This document shows, one piece after another, positions 17,401 to 24,686 of a stretch of 53,339 nt of DNA. The stretch spans positions 1-53,339 of the forward strand of contig CAZOKH010000009.1 of assembly GCA_964580315.1 (NCBI GenBank), given 5' to 3'. The notes below the pieces were generated by a model. The model worked only from the letters and a program-made list of their open reading frames with translations. It ran no database searches and was not told where the DNA came from. Numbering within the stretch: position 1 is the first letter of the stretch; every line of letters starts with the position of its first letter. Origin of the DNA: CAZOKH01 sp964580315. GTDB lineage: Bacteria; Chloroflexota; Anaerolineae; Anaerolineales; Anaerolineaceae. A program made the position numbers and the translations under genes.

Positions 17401-19183
17401 CGTCAACGCGGCTTTTCTCAACGGGGCAGCGGTCATCGAGATCAAGATTGGCCAGGGCGCCAAACCGGGTGAGGGCGGCATGCTGCCCGCCGAGAAGGTT
17501 TCTCCGCGCGTGGCGCTGGCGCGGCACACCCCGCCGTATGTCACCTTGCTTTCTCCTTCCAATAACCACGATCTGTATTCGATTGAAGACCTGGCGCAGT
17601 TGATTGAAGAACTGCAAACGGTGAACCCCGGGGCAAAGATTTCGGTCAAGTGCCCGGTGGTGCCCAACATCGGAGTCATCGCGGTGGGAATTGCCAAAGC
17701 CGGGGCGGATATCCTGGATTTGAGCGGCTTTGACGCCGGCACCGGCGCGGCGCGCAAACATGCCTTGCAGCATGTGGGGCTGCCGGTTGAAATTGGCGTG
17801 GTTCAGACTCACCGCGCGCTGGTTGAGGCCGGTATTCGCAACAAGGTGGAATTGTGGTGCGACGGCGGTATGAAAACCGGTGAAGACGTGCTGAAAATGG
17901 TGCTGCTGGGCGCCAACCGGGTGGGTTTTGCCAGCATGGCCATGGCGGCCATTGGATGCATCACCTGCCGCGGGTGCAACCAGGGAAAATGCCCGGTGGG
18001 AATATCCACACAAATCAAAACCGCAGAAGAAGCCCGGCAAAAAGGTGTGCGTCATTTCACCCCGCTGGATTTTGACACGGCGGTGATGCGGTTGCAAACC
18101 TATTTTGAGGCGGTGGCGCAGGAGGTGCGTCTGCTGACCGCTTCGCTGGGTGTTGAGAACTTGCAAGACCTGGTTGGACAGGCTGATCTGCTGGAACAGG
18201 TGCGTTCACAGGAAAAAATTGACCTTTCAGCCATGCTGCAAGCGGCGCCGCTGCATAAACGCCTTGATTTGGAACCAGGTGTGGGACGCCTGTTAACGCG
18301 CCCGCGCAACAGCCTTACCCGCCTGATGAGCGAATTAATCCTGGATACCATCTCAGATGATGAGCGCGAAGTGACCTATCAAGATGAAGTGATGGCGTAT
18401 GACCGGGCGCTGGGTTCGCGCCTGGCGGGAGAGTTGACCCGCCGGCCGCAGATGACCAGCGGAGTGGAGTGTTTGCATTTACGTTTTGGTCCATCTTCGG
18501 TGGCGGGCAACGGCTTTGCTGCCTGGGTTACCGACCCGGTGGATGTTCTCATCGAAGGCGGTGCGCAGGATGGGGTGGCGAAAGGCGCATCTGGCGGGCG
18601 TGTGGCGGTAATGAAAGGCTTGAACCATGAAGGGCTGCGCATTGACGGCAGTGTTGGAAAAAGCTTTGCCTACGGTGCGCAGGGAGGCGTGTTCATTGTG
18701 CAGGGAGATGCTGATTCACGGGCCTGTATCCGGCTTTCGGGCGCATCAGTGGTGCTGGCTGGCGAAATTAAACAACCGCTGGATGATTCATCCGGCAGCA
18801 TGGGCACGCATGCCAACCTGAAAGGTTTCGCCTGTGAATATATGACATCGGGTGAGGTGTTGATTTTGGGCGACCCCGGCCCGTATGCCTTTGCCGGCAT
18901 GACGGGCGGTGTGGTTTATCAAAAGCTGATGCCTGAAATGGGCTTTGACCTGGCGGCGCTGCACCGCAGGCTGGCGCAGGGTGCGCATGTCGAGATTCAA
19001 TCGCTCACTCACCATGACGTTAGCGAAGTGAAGCGATTGCTGGGATATTACATTAAGGCATTGGATCAAACCCACCAGTATGAAGAGGGCGAGCGCATGC
19101 GTAGATTGTGTGAAGAAGCTGCTGTGCTGGCGTGGTTTGTCAAGGTCATCCCATCCACAGCAGAAACCTTTCACAGTCTATAA
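14495..19183 (+). CDS. gltB: Glutamate synthase, large single-chain type
   Basis: 1562 residues from ATG at 14495, placed 6 bases after GAGGAG; the in-frame ATG at 14489 is too close to that site. It transfers the glutamine amide to 2-oxoglutarate, giving two glutamates. The class II amidotransferase domain (about 23-430) would begin at Cys23 after removal of a 22-residue propeptide, and has the glutaminase loop HNGEINTI. The central domain covers about 470-740. The FMN domain is about 870-1180 (SAMSFGAQSETAYHAYI, GQGAKPGEGGMLP). It ends in a Fe-S cysteine set CITCRGCNQGKCPVG near 1154-1165, unlike the usual CHTNTCPVG pattern. The C-terminal GXGXG beta-helix domain is about 1270-1500. No small subunit (gltD) is next to it, so the electron donor must be encoded elsewhere or be ferredoxin. 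Confidence 0.93.
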   Translation: MKYQNIRTDVSPDAPYGQEQDSCAIYMSARKHGQSTFGTLKRSLGALGQMGHRTGFVNGEGDGAGVQTDLPRRLWAKKLSQAGMRASLAAEPGFWVGHLFVPNGVDFAALRDGISACFNEAGLNVLLDLPGRTRPEALGRNARMKAPTFWQLAGFYEARDVEKRLFAAQQRIEASFHVHFASLSSFAVVYKIQGSVEALSRYYPDMQDRDYDTSMVLCHARYSTNTVSSFERAQPFALLGHNGEINTINRFQNEAHQIGVTLPHEGSDSQMVDRLLQTLCVDLDLDLMEAMEIIFPPVPHEMDLMPPELRAVYTRLRQSFGPFAQGPAAILARYGDMAVASVDALGLRPLWCVETEKETIFSSERGAILFDNRVEGTRALAPGEKVALRVMRGQGIELLNHNQIRQHVMNVSFQREAPQIARRYWMEWQAQSIRLEPKRAPDLLGRAGGGISTAVQETVNETCPQPNIARLDDQPVHIPWRGEKKAAVIHTGLLAANGWQREHLDDVESMAAYGEDPVGSLGYDGPLAVLNPNRVNLADFFKETVAVVTNPAIDRGREGETFSTSVLVGARPAVGKTPKADDILVELQTPLLTGGHHLTGEDRVAREVARELGTLTMEQLLQLFADRTAWLTLGVREGEKVRSALDRLAGEAISAVCNGAQCLVLDDSGAQEGKTGWMDPHLAVAYVDEALRQGQAAVNLRRRAGLVVRSAAVRSLHDIILLCGLGADAVNPYALLAVSSLMHQPQPHLEQEESVKRQIQILHCLQSGLEKVISTMGCHELRGYGRVCSAIGLAGSVAKALGSANHFGSETSGVTWEWLNRQAEQRRVELAQNRSDVKLPQSPRFLPRFARKVNDFTAGKLPYSDVREAFQKQSAEQPVSLRHLLDFKTSSRQPINPDDVCMEVDGYRLPIFISAMSFGAQSETAYHAYIQAASNLDMICINGEGGELPGVLGHYNRHRGQQVASARFGVNAAFLNGAAVIEIKIGQGAKPGEGGMLPAEKVSPRVALARHTPPYVTLLSPSNNHDLYSIEDLAQLIEELQTVNPGAKISVKCPVVPNIGVIAVGIAKAGADILDLSGFDAGTGAARKHALQHVGLPVEIGVVQTHRALVEAGIRNKVELWCDGGMKTGEDVLKMVLLGANRVGFASMAMAAIGCITCRGCNQGKCPVGISTQIKTAEEARQKGVRHFTPLDFDTAVMRLQTYFEAVAQEVRLLTASLGVENLQDLVGQADLLEQVRSQEKIDLSAMLQAAPLHKRLDLEPGVGRLLTRPRNSLTRLMSELILDTISDDEREVTYQDEVMAYDRALGSRLAGELTRRPQMTSGVECLHLRFGPSSVAGNGFAAWVTDPVDVLIEGGAQDGVAKGASGGRVAVMKGLNHEGLRIDGSVGKSFAYGAQGGVFIVQGDADSRACIRLSGASVVLAGEIKQPLDDSSGSMGTHANLKGFACEYMTSGEVLILGDPGPYAFAGMTGGVVYQKLMPEMGFDLAALHRRLAQGAHVEIQSLTHHDVSEVKRLLGYYIKALDQTHQYEEGERMRRLCEEAAVLAWFVKVIPSTAETFHSL

Positions 19184-19237
19184 TATGAGAAAGGACCACT
19201 TGTAAAAACATTTTGTTCATGCGGGCGAGGTAAAAAA

Positions 19238-19588
19238 ATGGACCTGGAAAAACTGGAAAAAATCTTGGCTGAAAAACCTGGAGCAACCAAAGAAATTCCC
19301 TTTGGGCCTGAAACGCTGGTGTATAAGGTGAAAGGTAAAATTTTTGCCATGATTGCCTGGGATGAAGAACCGCTGCGGTTTAACTTGAAATGTGATCCGC
19401 AAGAAGCTGTGAAATTGCGTGAACAATATCCCCAGTCCATTTTACCGGGCTATTACATGAATAAAAATCACTGGAATACGATTGTGTTGGACGGCAGCCT
19501 GGCGGAAACATTGTTATTGGAAATGATTGAGAATTCTTACCGGTTGGTGGTGCAAAGTTTAAAAAAGAGCGACCGTGATTCCCTGTGA
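19238..19588 (+). CDS. MmcQ/YjbR family protein
   Basis: 116 residues. The order of motifs (EIPFGPETLVYKVKGKIFAM, then LRFNLKCDP, then PGYYMNKNHWNTIVLDGSL) is that of the MmcQ/YjbR family, which has a double-wing DNA-binding-like fold. Members are widespread and mostly uncharacterised. The start has GAGGT upstream. It stands 54 bases after gltB with no clear terminator between, so it may be transcribed with it. A functional link to nitrogen metabolism is not shown by the sequence. Confidence 0.85.
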   Translation: MDLEKLEKILAEKPGATKEIPFGPETLVYKVKGKIFAMIAWDEEPLRFNLKCDPQEAVKLREQYPQSILPGYYMNKNHWNTIVLDGSLAETLLLEMIENSYRLVVQSLKKSDRDSL

Positions 19589-19656
19589 GTTTGCGACCAT
19601 CGGGTGAGAAATTCCCATCTTTTAAGACGAAAACGTCCAGTTTTCAAAAATGATGG

Positions 19657-19685
19657 TTTATTCACCAGAACGTTTATGTTAAAAT
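19657..19685 (+). promoter_or_regulatory. Putative sigma-70 promoter of the PAS protein gene
   Basis: TTTATT (19657-19662), a 17-base spacer and TAAAAT (19680-19685). It lies 60 bases before the start codon at 19746. Confidence 0.4.
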
Positions 19686-19745
19686 GAAATTGAGGGGTGT
19701 TCCATCATGGATGAATTATCCATCCCATAAGGCTTTGGAGGTGCA

Positions 19746-20087
19746 ATGCAGGCGCATTCATGGATAAAAGGGTTTAAGGGCGCTGTTACGGTTTGTGACA
19801 CAAGGGGCATTATTTTGGAAATGAATGATGCGGCCGCGAATGTGTTTATTCAAAGCGGCGGCGAATCATTGGTGGGGAGCAACGTGCTTGAATGCCATCC
19901 CGAACCAGCCCGGTCTAAGCTGGAAAGTATGATGGCGGAGCAGCGTGTGAATGTTTACACCACAGAGAAAAATGGAAAGAAGCGTTTAATTTATCAGTCG
20001 CCCTGGTATGAGAATGGTGAATACAAAGGGTTTGTTGAAATTGGCGTTGATGTTCCTGCCGAAATTCCAAATTTCATTCGGATTTAA
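19746..20087 (+). CDS. Stand-alone PAS domain protein
   Basis: 113 residues forming one PAS domain and nothing else. The core elements are VTVCDTRGIILEMNDAAANV, then a helical segment, then GKKRLIYQSPWYENGEYKGF and VEIGVDV. PAS domains bind ligands or cofactors or mediate protein contacts. With no output domain, this one would act by binding a partner or as a small-molecule sensor. GGAGG at 19737-19741 supports the start. It precedes a lipoprotein gene by 57 bases. Confidence 0.8.
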   Translation: MQAHSWIKGFKGAVTVCDTRGIILEMNDAAANVFIQSGGESLVGSNVLECHPEPARSKLESMMAEQRVNVYTTEKNGKKRLIYQSPWYENGEYKGFVEIGVDVPAEIPNFIRI

Positions 20088-20144
20088 AAACGATAGTACC
20101 CTGGCTTTATAAACGGCAGTAGTCAAGGGCGGAAGAGAGGTGGC

Positions 20145-21083
20145 ATGAAAAGGAAAGAACAATTACTGAAAACTGCACTACTGCTAGCAGCCCTGTTCAG
20201 CATGTTGGCCTGTTATGGCCCTTTTCGCAATACCGACGAAGGCGAAGAGGAGACGATCAGCCTGCCTGAGGAAGTGGAAGAACAGCAGGACGTTGAACAG
20301 CAGCAACCTGAGCAGGAAGCCGGCGAAGATCAGGAACCGGAAGTTGATATACCAGCCGAAGAATTGATTCAAGCCGAGCAGCCTGAAAACACCACACCTG
20401 AACTACCCGGTGTGAACTTTGAAGGCATCCAGTTTTCTTATGATCCTTCTCTGGCGCAGGAAATTACACCGGTGATCGTTGAAGCCACCCCCATGCAAGA
20501 GGGCGGCCCCTGGTGGGACGCTCAACCACAACATGTGCGGTTTGATTTGAAAGGTTATCCGCTCCAGGACACTTTCCACGAGCCCTATATCCTGGTCTAT
20601 CCGGTTGATGAACTTGTCGATGTAAATGAATCAGCGGCAACCACGGTTGATATGATGAAAACAGCCCTTGCGGAACGCTCCGACACCCCCGACCGGCTTC
20701 CTTTTTTGCCAATGTTTAATGCCGGTGCGCTCATCAGGGCGCAGTTCAAGTATCTTGATTTTCAGAACGGCAGCGGTTTTCGCTATGTCACCCAGTTTGG
20801 CCAGGCAACCAATGAAATCAACAACCATGAGCTGTTTTACACCTTTCAAGGACTGACGGCTGATCAAAAGTATTACGTGGCGGCCGTGCTGCCGATGAGC
20901 AGCCCCTTGCTGCCAGATGAATCTACCCTGGATATGGATAACTATATGCAGTTTGAAGAGAATTTTGGAACGTATATTGCTGATTTGAAGGCAAGAATGG
21001 ATGCTGAAGCACCGGAACAATTCAATCCCAGCCTGGCAAAAGTAGACGCCCTGTTCGAGTCTATGCTGGTGGAGAGGCAATGA
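20145..21083 (+). CDS. Putative lipoprotein of unknown function
   Basis: 312 residues. The N terminus is a lipoprotein signal (MKRKEQLLKTALLLAALFSM, then lipobox LAC at about residue 23). An acidic Glu/Gln/Pro-rich linker runs to about residue 90, followed by a folded domain of about 220 residues with no family I recognise. It contains repeated aromatic/acidic stretches such as HVRFDLKGYPLQDTFHEPYI and KYYVAAVLPMSSPLLPDEST. AGAGG precedes the start. Its stop overlaps the next start by 4 bases (ATGA), so it is translationally coupled to the membrane protein at 21080; the two probably work together at the cytoplasmic membrane. Confidence 0.75.
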   Translation: MKRKEQLLKTALLLAALFSMLACYGPFRNTDEGEEETISLPEEVEEQQDVEQQQPEQEAGEDQEPEVDIPAEELIQAEQPENTTPELPGVNFEGIQFSYDPSLAQEITPVIVEATPMQEGGPWWDAQPQHVRFDLKGYPLQDTFHEPYILVYPVDELVDVNESAATTVDMMKTALAERSDTPDRLPFLPMFNAGALIRAQFKYLDFQNGSGFRYVTQFGQATNEINNHELFYTFQGLTADQKYYVAAVLPMSSPLLPDESTLDMDNYMQFEENFGTYIADLKARMDAEAPEQFNPSLAKVDALFESMLVERQ

Positions 21084-21733
21084 AAGAAAAGCAACAGGTC
21101 AAACCAATCAAACCAGGTGGAAAACCTGCCGGTAAATACGCGCCAAAAAATAAACCGGCAGCCAAAAAGCCATTCATCGGGGTGCAAAGAATCACCTCTG
21201 CAATGCCGGCCATCCTTTTTCCAAACCGGAATTCTGAAACAACACTGCAGACAGAAAAACCCGCCCGGCAAGAGCCCTGCCCGGTTGATTTACCATTTGC
21301 GGTTGAGCCGACGGTCGTTGCCGCTGAGAAATTACCCTGGAACCAGTATTTGTTGAAGCACATTCAAAAAGGCTGGCCTTTTTTTATTTTGAACCTGGTG
21401 GGAATTGCAAGCGCTGTTATTTTTGGACGAGTTGCAACTGACCGCTTGTTTTTTCTTCAAACTGGCAAATTCCCCATCATTCATTTTGAGACTCTGACAG
21501 GTGAACTGGCTCCCAAGGTCTGGTTTATCCTGAATATCCAGTTTATTGCCTGGCTAACCATTTTTGTGGCATCGATTGCAAGCCTTGTCAGTTCGATTAT
21601 CCTGATGGTTGTGTTCTGGCTGCCAAAAGAACCCGAAGATACCGTGCGGGTACAGCGAAACTGGCAAATCTATAGTCTTTTCATTCAAATTTTTGCACTC
21701 ATCTTCCTGATAATTGATTATTTCACTTCTTAG
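21080..21733 (+). CDS. Membrane protein with a basic cytoplasmic N terminus
   Basis: 217 residues, not recognised. The first ~95 residues are hydrophilic and rich in Lys and Pro (KEKQQVKPIKPGGKPAGKYA). Hydrophobic segments follow near 103-123, 148-182 (long enough for one or two passes) and 198-215. The basic N terminus suggests it stays in the cytoplasm. It is coupled by a 4-base overlap to the lipoprotein upstream, which points to a shared envelope function. Confidence 0.7.
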   Translation: MKEKQQVKPIKPGGKPAGKYAPKNKPAAKKPFIGVQRITSAMPAILFPNRNSETTLQTEKPARQEPCPVDLPFAVEPTVVAAEKLPWNQYLLKHIQKGWPFFILNLVGIASAVIFGRVATDRLFFLQTGKFPIIHFETLTGELAPKVWFILNIQFIAWLTIFVASIASLVSSIILMVVFWLPKEPEDTVRVQRNWQIYSLFIQIFALIFLIIDYFTS

Positions 21734-21793
21734 GCATCAATTCAATCAAAATGTTTTTTGTCAATTAGGTGGTGTTTTGATTAAGGAGGAAAG

Positions 21794-22147
21794 ATGGACC
21801 TTACCAGGCAGGATGTGATAAAGATACTGGCGGTTACAGAGCACGCCCGCCTATCGGGTGTTGATCTGTCGGGGCTGGATTTGCAGGGGCTAAATTTCTC
21901 GGGCGCTGATTTGACCCATACCAATATGACAGGTTCAAACCTTTCGAATGCTTATTTGCGCGGTGCACGGCTTGAAAATGCCAATATGGAAGGTGCAATT
22001 CTGTCTAAAGCAAACCTCAAAGAAGCTAATTTGAAAGGCGCCAATTTGAAAAATGCTGATTTGCGCGGCGCCATCTTGAAGGATGTCATATTATTCGAAG
22101 CCAACATGCAGGGCGCCAAATTGGATCGGGAAAGCACGACCTATTGA
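21794..22147 (+). CDS. Pentapeptide-repeat protein
   Basis: 117 residues, mostly tandem pentapeptides of the A(D/N)LXX type, for example SGADLTHTNMTGSNLSNAYL and LKEANLKGANLKNADLRGA. These form a right-handed quadrilateral beta-helix. Functions in the family range from gyrase protection to unknown; nothing here picks one. AAGGAGG at 21784-21790 gives a strong start. It is small, with no signal peptide, so it is cytoplasmic. It lies 60 bases after the membrane protein and 41 bases before the next lipoprotein, probably in the same operon. Confidence 0.85.
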   Translation: MDLTRQDVIKILAVTEHARLSGVDLSGLDLQGLNFSGADLTHTNMTGSNLSNAYLRGARLENANMEGAILSKANLKEANLKGANLKNADLRGAILKDVILFEANMQGAKLDRESTTY

Positions 22148-22188
22148 TTGGAATGGGCCGTTCAAAACAAAAAAGGAGATGGGATAAC

Positions 22189-22680
22189 ATGAAAATAAAG
22201 AAGTTTCATCTGTTAATGCTTGTTCTGATTATGGCTATGCTGCTTTCGGCCTGCGGTGCGGCTGAAACCAAGCAAGCCGAAGAAGGCGCCGCCAGTGAAC
22301 CAGAACAGGCTGAGGCTGTTGAGCAGCCCGAAGCGGAAGAGCCTGCTGCTGAAAGTGAACCGAAAGAAGCAGTTGAGGAAGCCGCCCCCAAAGTGGAAAC
22401 AGATTTTCCATTACTCCCGGACGCTGAAAATGTTCAGGATATGCAGGGTGTCATCGTGTACCAATCAAAAACCAGCCTGGGAGATGCCTTTGAGTTCTAC
22501 CGTAAGGAACTGTCTGGGAAGGGTTTGACGGAAAAGGAAATCTTGACGCTTGACGAAGAGGATATGTTCCAGTTTGTTTTTGAAGGTTCACCCAACGGGA
22601 AACAACTGGTGGTGCAAACCTTACAGCTGGATGAAAAGACCATCAACGTCACCGTTCGTTATGAGGAACCTAGCAGCTAA
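22189..22680 (+). CDS. Small lipoprotein with acidic linker
   Basis: 163 residues. The start at 22189 is set by AAAAGGAGAT and begins a lipoprotein signal ending in LLSAC; an in-frame ATG at 22144 would overlap the previous gene and bury the signal. After Cys comes a Glu/Ala/Pro-rich linker of about 45 residues, then a compact domain (FPLLPDAENVQDMQGVIVYQ, then SLGDAFEFYRKELSGKGLTE, ending in TINVTVRYEEPSS). The domain is not one I can name with certainty, but it resembles small periplasmic domains that follow a tether. It is the last gene before a strong terminator. Confidence 0.75.
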   Translation: MKIKKFHLLMLVLIMAMLLSACGAAETKQAEEGAASEPEQAEAVEQPEAEEPAAESEPKEAVEEAAPKVETDFPLLPDAENVQDMQGVIVYQSKTSLGDAFEFYRKELSGKGLTEKEILTLDEEDMFQFVFEGSPNGKQLVVQTLQLDEKTINVTVRYEEPSS

Positions 22681-22700
22681 ACTGCTTCCATAAAAAGATG

Positions 22701-22736
22701 AAACGCACATCGACGCCAGTGGATGTGCGTTTTTTG
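22701..22736 (+). terminator. Rho-independent terminator of the PAS-to-lipoprotein cluster
   Basis: An 11-bp perfect stem (22701-22711 with 22722-22732) has a 10-base loop and is followed by a T-rich run. It sits 20 bases after the stop at 22680. Confidence 0.88.
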
Positions 22737-22804
22737 TTTGATAAAATACTTTATTGCAATTTCGACGTTTTATAAGATCGGATTATTGAAGGAGTAATGG
22801 AATT

Positions 22805-23323
22805 ATGAAAATTCTAGTTGCCTATGCCAGTTGGGCGGGATCTACGGCTGAAGTGGCTGAAGCCATTGGCACCGCACTGCGCGATGAAAGCCTGGAAGTG
22901 GATGTGCTGGATGCTTCACAGGTGAAGGACATCACTCCCTATCAGGCTGTGGTGCTTGGATCGGCTGTGCGGGTTGGCAATTTGCACAAAGCCATGCCGG
23001 GCTTTATCAACCGCTTTGCCCGGCAGCTTGCAAAGGCGCCGGTGGCTTATTTTGTGGTTTGCAGCACGATGAATGAAGATACGCCGGAAAATTGTAAAGC
23101 AACCAGGGGCTATCTGGATGGGCTGTTGCGCAGATTCCCTGCCATCCAACCGGTGGACATTGGTTTGTTCGCCGGTAAATTTGCCTTGAAAAACATGGGT
23201 TTTCTGATGACTTTTATTTTGAAAAAGGCTAATATTCCCGAAGAAGATCGGCGCGACTGGCAAAAAATCAATGCCTGGGCAGCCGCATTAAAAAATCGAT
23301 TGATTGCCAGTATCAGGGTATAA
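22805..23323 (+). CDS. Flavodoxin-domain protein (HemG-like)
   Basis: 172 residues. The N-terminal FMN phosphate-binding loop reads ILVAYASWAGSTAEVAEAIG, followed by a Rossmann-like flavodoxin order (VVLGSAVRVGNLHKAMPGFI, then FVVCSTMNEDTPENCKATRG). Overall it resembles the menaquinone-dependent protoporphyrinogen oxidase HemG family, but many such short flavodoxins have other redox roles and no haem genes are nearby. AAGGAG precedes the start. The likely location is the cytoplasm or the inner face of the membrane. Confidence 0.8.
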   Translation: MKILVAYASWAGSTAEVAEAIGTALRDESLEVDVLDASQVKDITPYQAVVLGSAVRVGNLHKAMPGFINRFARQLAKAPVAYFVVCSTMNEDTPENCKATRGYLDGLLRRFPAIQPVDIGLFAGKFALKNMGFLMTFILKKANIPEEDRRDWQKINAWAAALKNRLIASIRV

Positions 23324-23361
23324 TTTGTGGCAATTCACACTCTTTAGAAAGGTTATTATTT

Positions 23362-23823
23362 ATGACCGGATTAGAGCGGGTGCCCGGCAAATTGGTGCTG
23401 GGAATTTATCTTATTTTTGCTGGAATTGTAGCGATCCTCAACCTGGGTATTTTGGCGCCGTTTGTTTACATTGCAGGCGCCATAGCCGGGATGCTGCTGA
23501 TTCAGGAAGCGGCTCCGGCGCCGGGTGCATCGGCAGTGCCTGATGCGGTTAAAAATATTGGTAAAGTGCGACCTGATGATTTGACGCGGATTGCCGGTAT
23601 TACACCGGAAATTTCAGATGTATTGAATGCGGCCAATATCAAAACCTATGTCACACTGGGGAAGACCAAACCGGAAACCCTGAAGAAGATTCTAATGAAA
23701 GCAGGCGGCGAGTTTGCGGGCATCAATTCTGCGGGATGGCCGCGCCAGGCGCGCCTGGCAGATAAAGGCCGCTGGGACGAGATGGAACCGATTGATGACA
23801 GTGGGCAGGAGACGATGGCATGA
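23362..23823 (+). CDS. Membrane-anchored helix-hairpin-helix domain protein
   Basis: 153 residues. Two hydrophobic helices (about 11-28 and 32-46) anchor the N terminus. Residues of about 65-140 form a helix-hairpin-helix-type domain (LTRIAGITPEISDVLNAANI, then YVTLGKTKPETLKKILMKAG and WPRQARLADKGRWDEME) like those described as predicted flap-endonuclease-like HhH domains. Such domains usually bind DNA or proteins non-specifically; a membrane-tethered version is less common. Its stop overlaps the next start (ATGA at 23820), so it is coupled to the following membrane protein. Confidence 0.75.
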   Translation: MTGLERVPGKLVLGIYLIFAGIVAILNLGILAPFVYIAGAIAGMLLIQEAAPAPGASAVPDAVKNIGKVRPDDLTRIAGITPEISDVLNAANIKTYVTLGKTKPETLKKILMKAGGEFAGINSAGWPRQARLADKGRWDEMEPIDDSGQETMA

Positions 23824-24200
23824 AAAGCGTCGGAAATTTTCTCTTGAGTGTGTGGTTAATTTTAGTGGGACTTGCAGGCGTCATTATGCCCACTGATGAA
23901 GGCAAGATTAATTTCTTCTTTTCAACCCCCAGGTTTTCGCTGGTAAAAGGAGTGTTCCCTTACCTGGGTTTACTGGCAGGAGCGATTATCCTGGTCCAGA
24001 CCATCAACGATATTAAAAATCACCGTCCCATGTTCCTGGTATCTTTATGGGCTATTACCATTTGCGTGGCTGAACTGGTTGGTTTGTCAGATTCGCCGTT
24101 TGTCTATGCTGTGCATGTGCTGGGCATGGGCGCGGGTTATTTCCTGGTGAAAGAATGGCAGCAAGCGCAAAAAGCCAGCCGGGCAACTGACGAAAGATAA
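23820..24200 (+). CDS. Small four-helix membrane protein
   Basis: 126 residues with four hydrophobic stretches (about 4-22, 41-60, 70-88 and 93-110) and a short polar tail. No catalytic motif or named family is visible. It is translationally coupled to the HhH membrane protein upstream by a 4-base overlap and probably forms a complex with it. The gene converges with the terminator of the lysine-rich gene. Confidence 0.7.
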   Translation: MKSVGNFLLSVWLILVGLAGVIMPTDEGKINFFFSTPRFSLVKGVFPYLGLLAGAIILVQTINDIKNHRPMFLVSLWAITICVAELVGLSDSPFVYAVHVLGMGAGYFLVKEWQQAQKASRATDER

Positions 24201-24240
24201 TGTTACACTGCCGTATCAAGCGGCTTGAAATGAGTGGTAC

Positions 24241-24293
24241 TTAAAAGAAAAGTGGCGATTTCAGTCCTGAGGGTGTTCGGCTGAAATCGCCAC
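24241..24293 (-). terminator. Rho-independent terminator of the lysine-rich protein gene
   Basis: A 13-bp perfect stem (24252-24264 with 24281-24293) is followed on the minus strand by TTTTCTTTTAA. It starts 37 bases after the stop of the minus-strand gene. On the plus strand there is no comparable T-run. Confidence 0.85.
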
Positions 24294-24329
24294 AACTTGT
24301 ATTTCGCTATCGATTTCATTGAGAGTGGA

Positions 24330-24509
24330 TTATTTCTCGTCTTTCTTCTTTTCCTTTTTTTCTTTCTTCTCTTTCTTTTCCTTCTTTTCTTTTTTCTCTT
24401 TTTTCTCTTTCTTTTCCTTTTTATCCTTCTTTTCGCCTTTGTCTTTCTTGGCTTTCTTCACTTCTTCATCTTTGTCTTTCTTCTTTTTGTCGTCGTCTTT
24501 GTCACCCAT
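24330..24509 (-). CDS. Lysine-rich 59-residue protein with (KKE)8 repeat
   Basis: An ATG at 24509 is preceded by AAAGGAG at good spacing, and the stop is at 24330-24332. The protein has 33 Lys and 21 Asp/Glu in 59 residues and only Met, Val, Ala and Gly besides. Residues 30-53 are eight exact Lys-Lys-Glu triplets. It must be disordered or a single charged helix. Its own promoter candidate (24548-24576) and strong terminator show a real transcription unit. On the opposite strand the same bases give a Phe-rich frame that has no support. Possible roles are nucleic-acid or polyphosphate binding or a charged stabiliser, but nothing in the sequence decides this. Confidence 0.75.
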   Translation of the reverse strand: MGDKDDDKKKKDKDEEVKKAKKDKGEKKDKKEKKEKKEKKEKKEKKEKKEKKEKKKDEK

Positions 24510-24547
24510 GATTGAATCACTCCTTTCGTGTGAAAAATATATATTCT

Positions 24548-24576
24548 ACTGTAGCATTTTTGTAGAAAAATGACAA
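24548..24576 (-). promoter_or_regulatory. Putative promoter of the lysine-rich gene
   Basis: On the minus strand TTGTCA (24571-24576), a 17-base spacer and TACAGT (24548-24553). The leader would be about 30 bases. The -10 is only a fair match. Confidence 0.4.
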
Positions 24577-24686
24577 GAAGGAATGACAGAACGAAATTGT
24601 TCAGTTATTTAATTCCTGAATTCAATCCACCGGTGCAGCCTGATGACGGCGTGGGAAGAAAAGAATGATAAAAACTATGGAGGAAG

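Noticed and set aside
17234..18166. 310-codon minus-strand open frame opposite gltB
   Set aside because: It is antisense to the FMN domain of gltB, His/Gln-rich as expected for a shadow of GC-biased codons, with no supporting start site.
19624..19690. Possible hairpins after the MmcQ/YjbR-like gene
   Set aside because: Stems are short and interrupted with no clear T-run; not called a terminator.
24297..24515. Plus-strand Phe/Leu-rich open frames (two overlapping frames)
   Set aside because: They are the complement of the AAG/AAA/GAA-rich lysine gene. No ribosome-binding site is present, and the composition is explained fully by the minus-strand gene.
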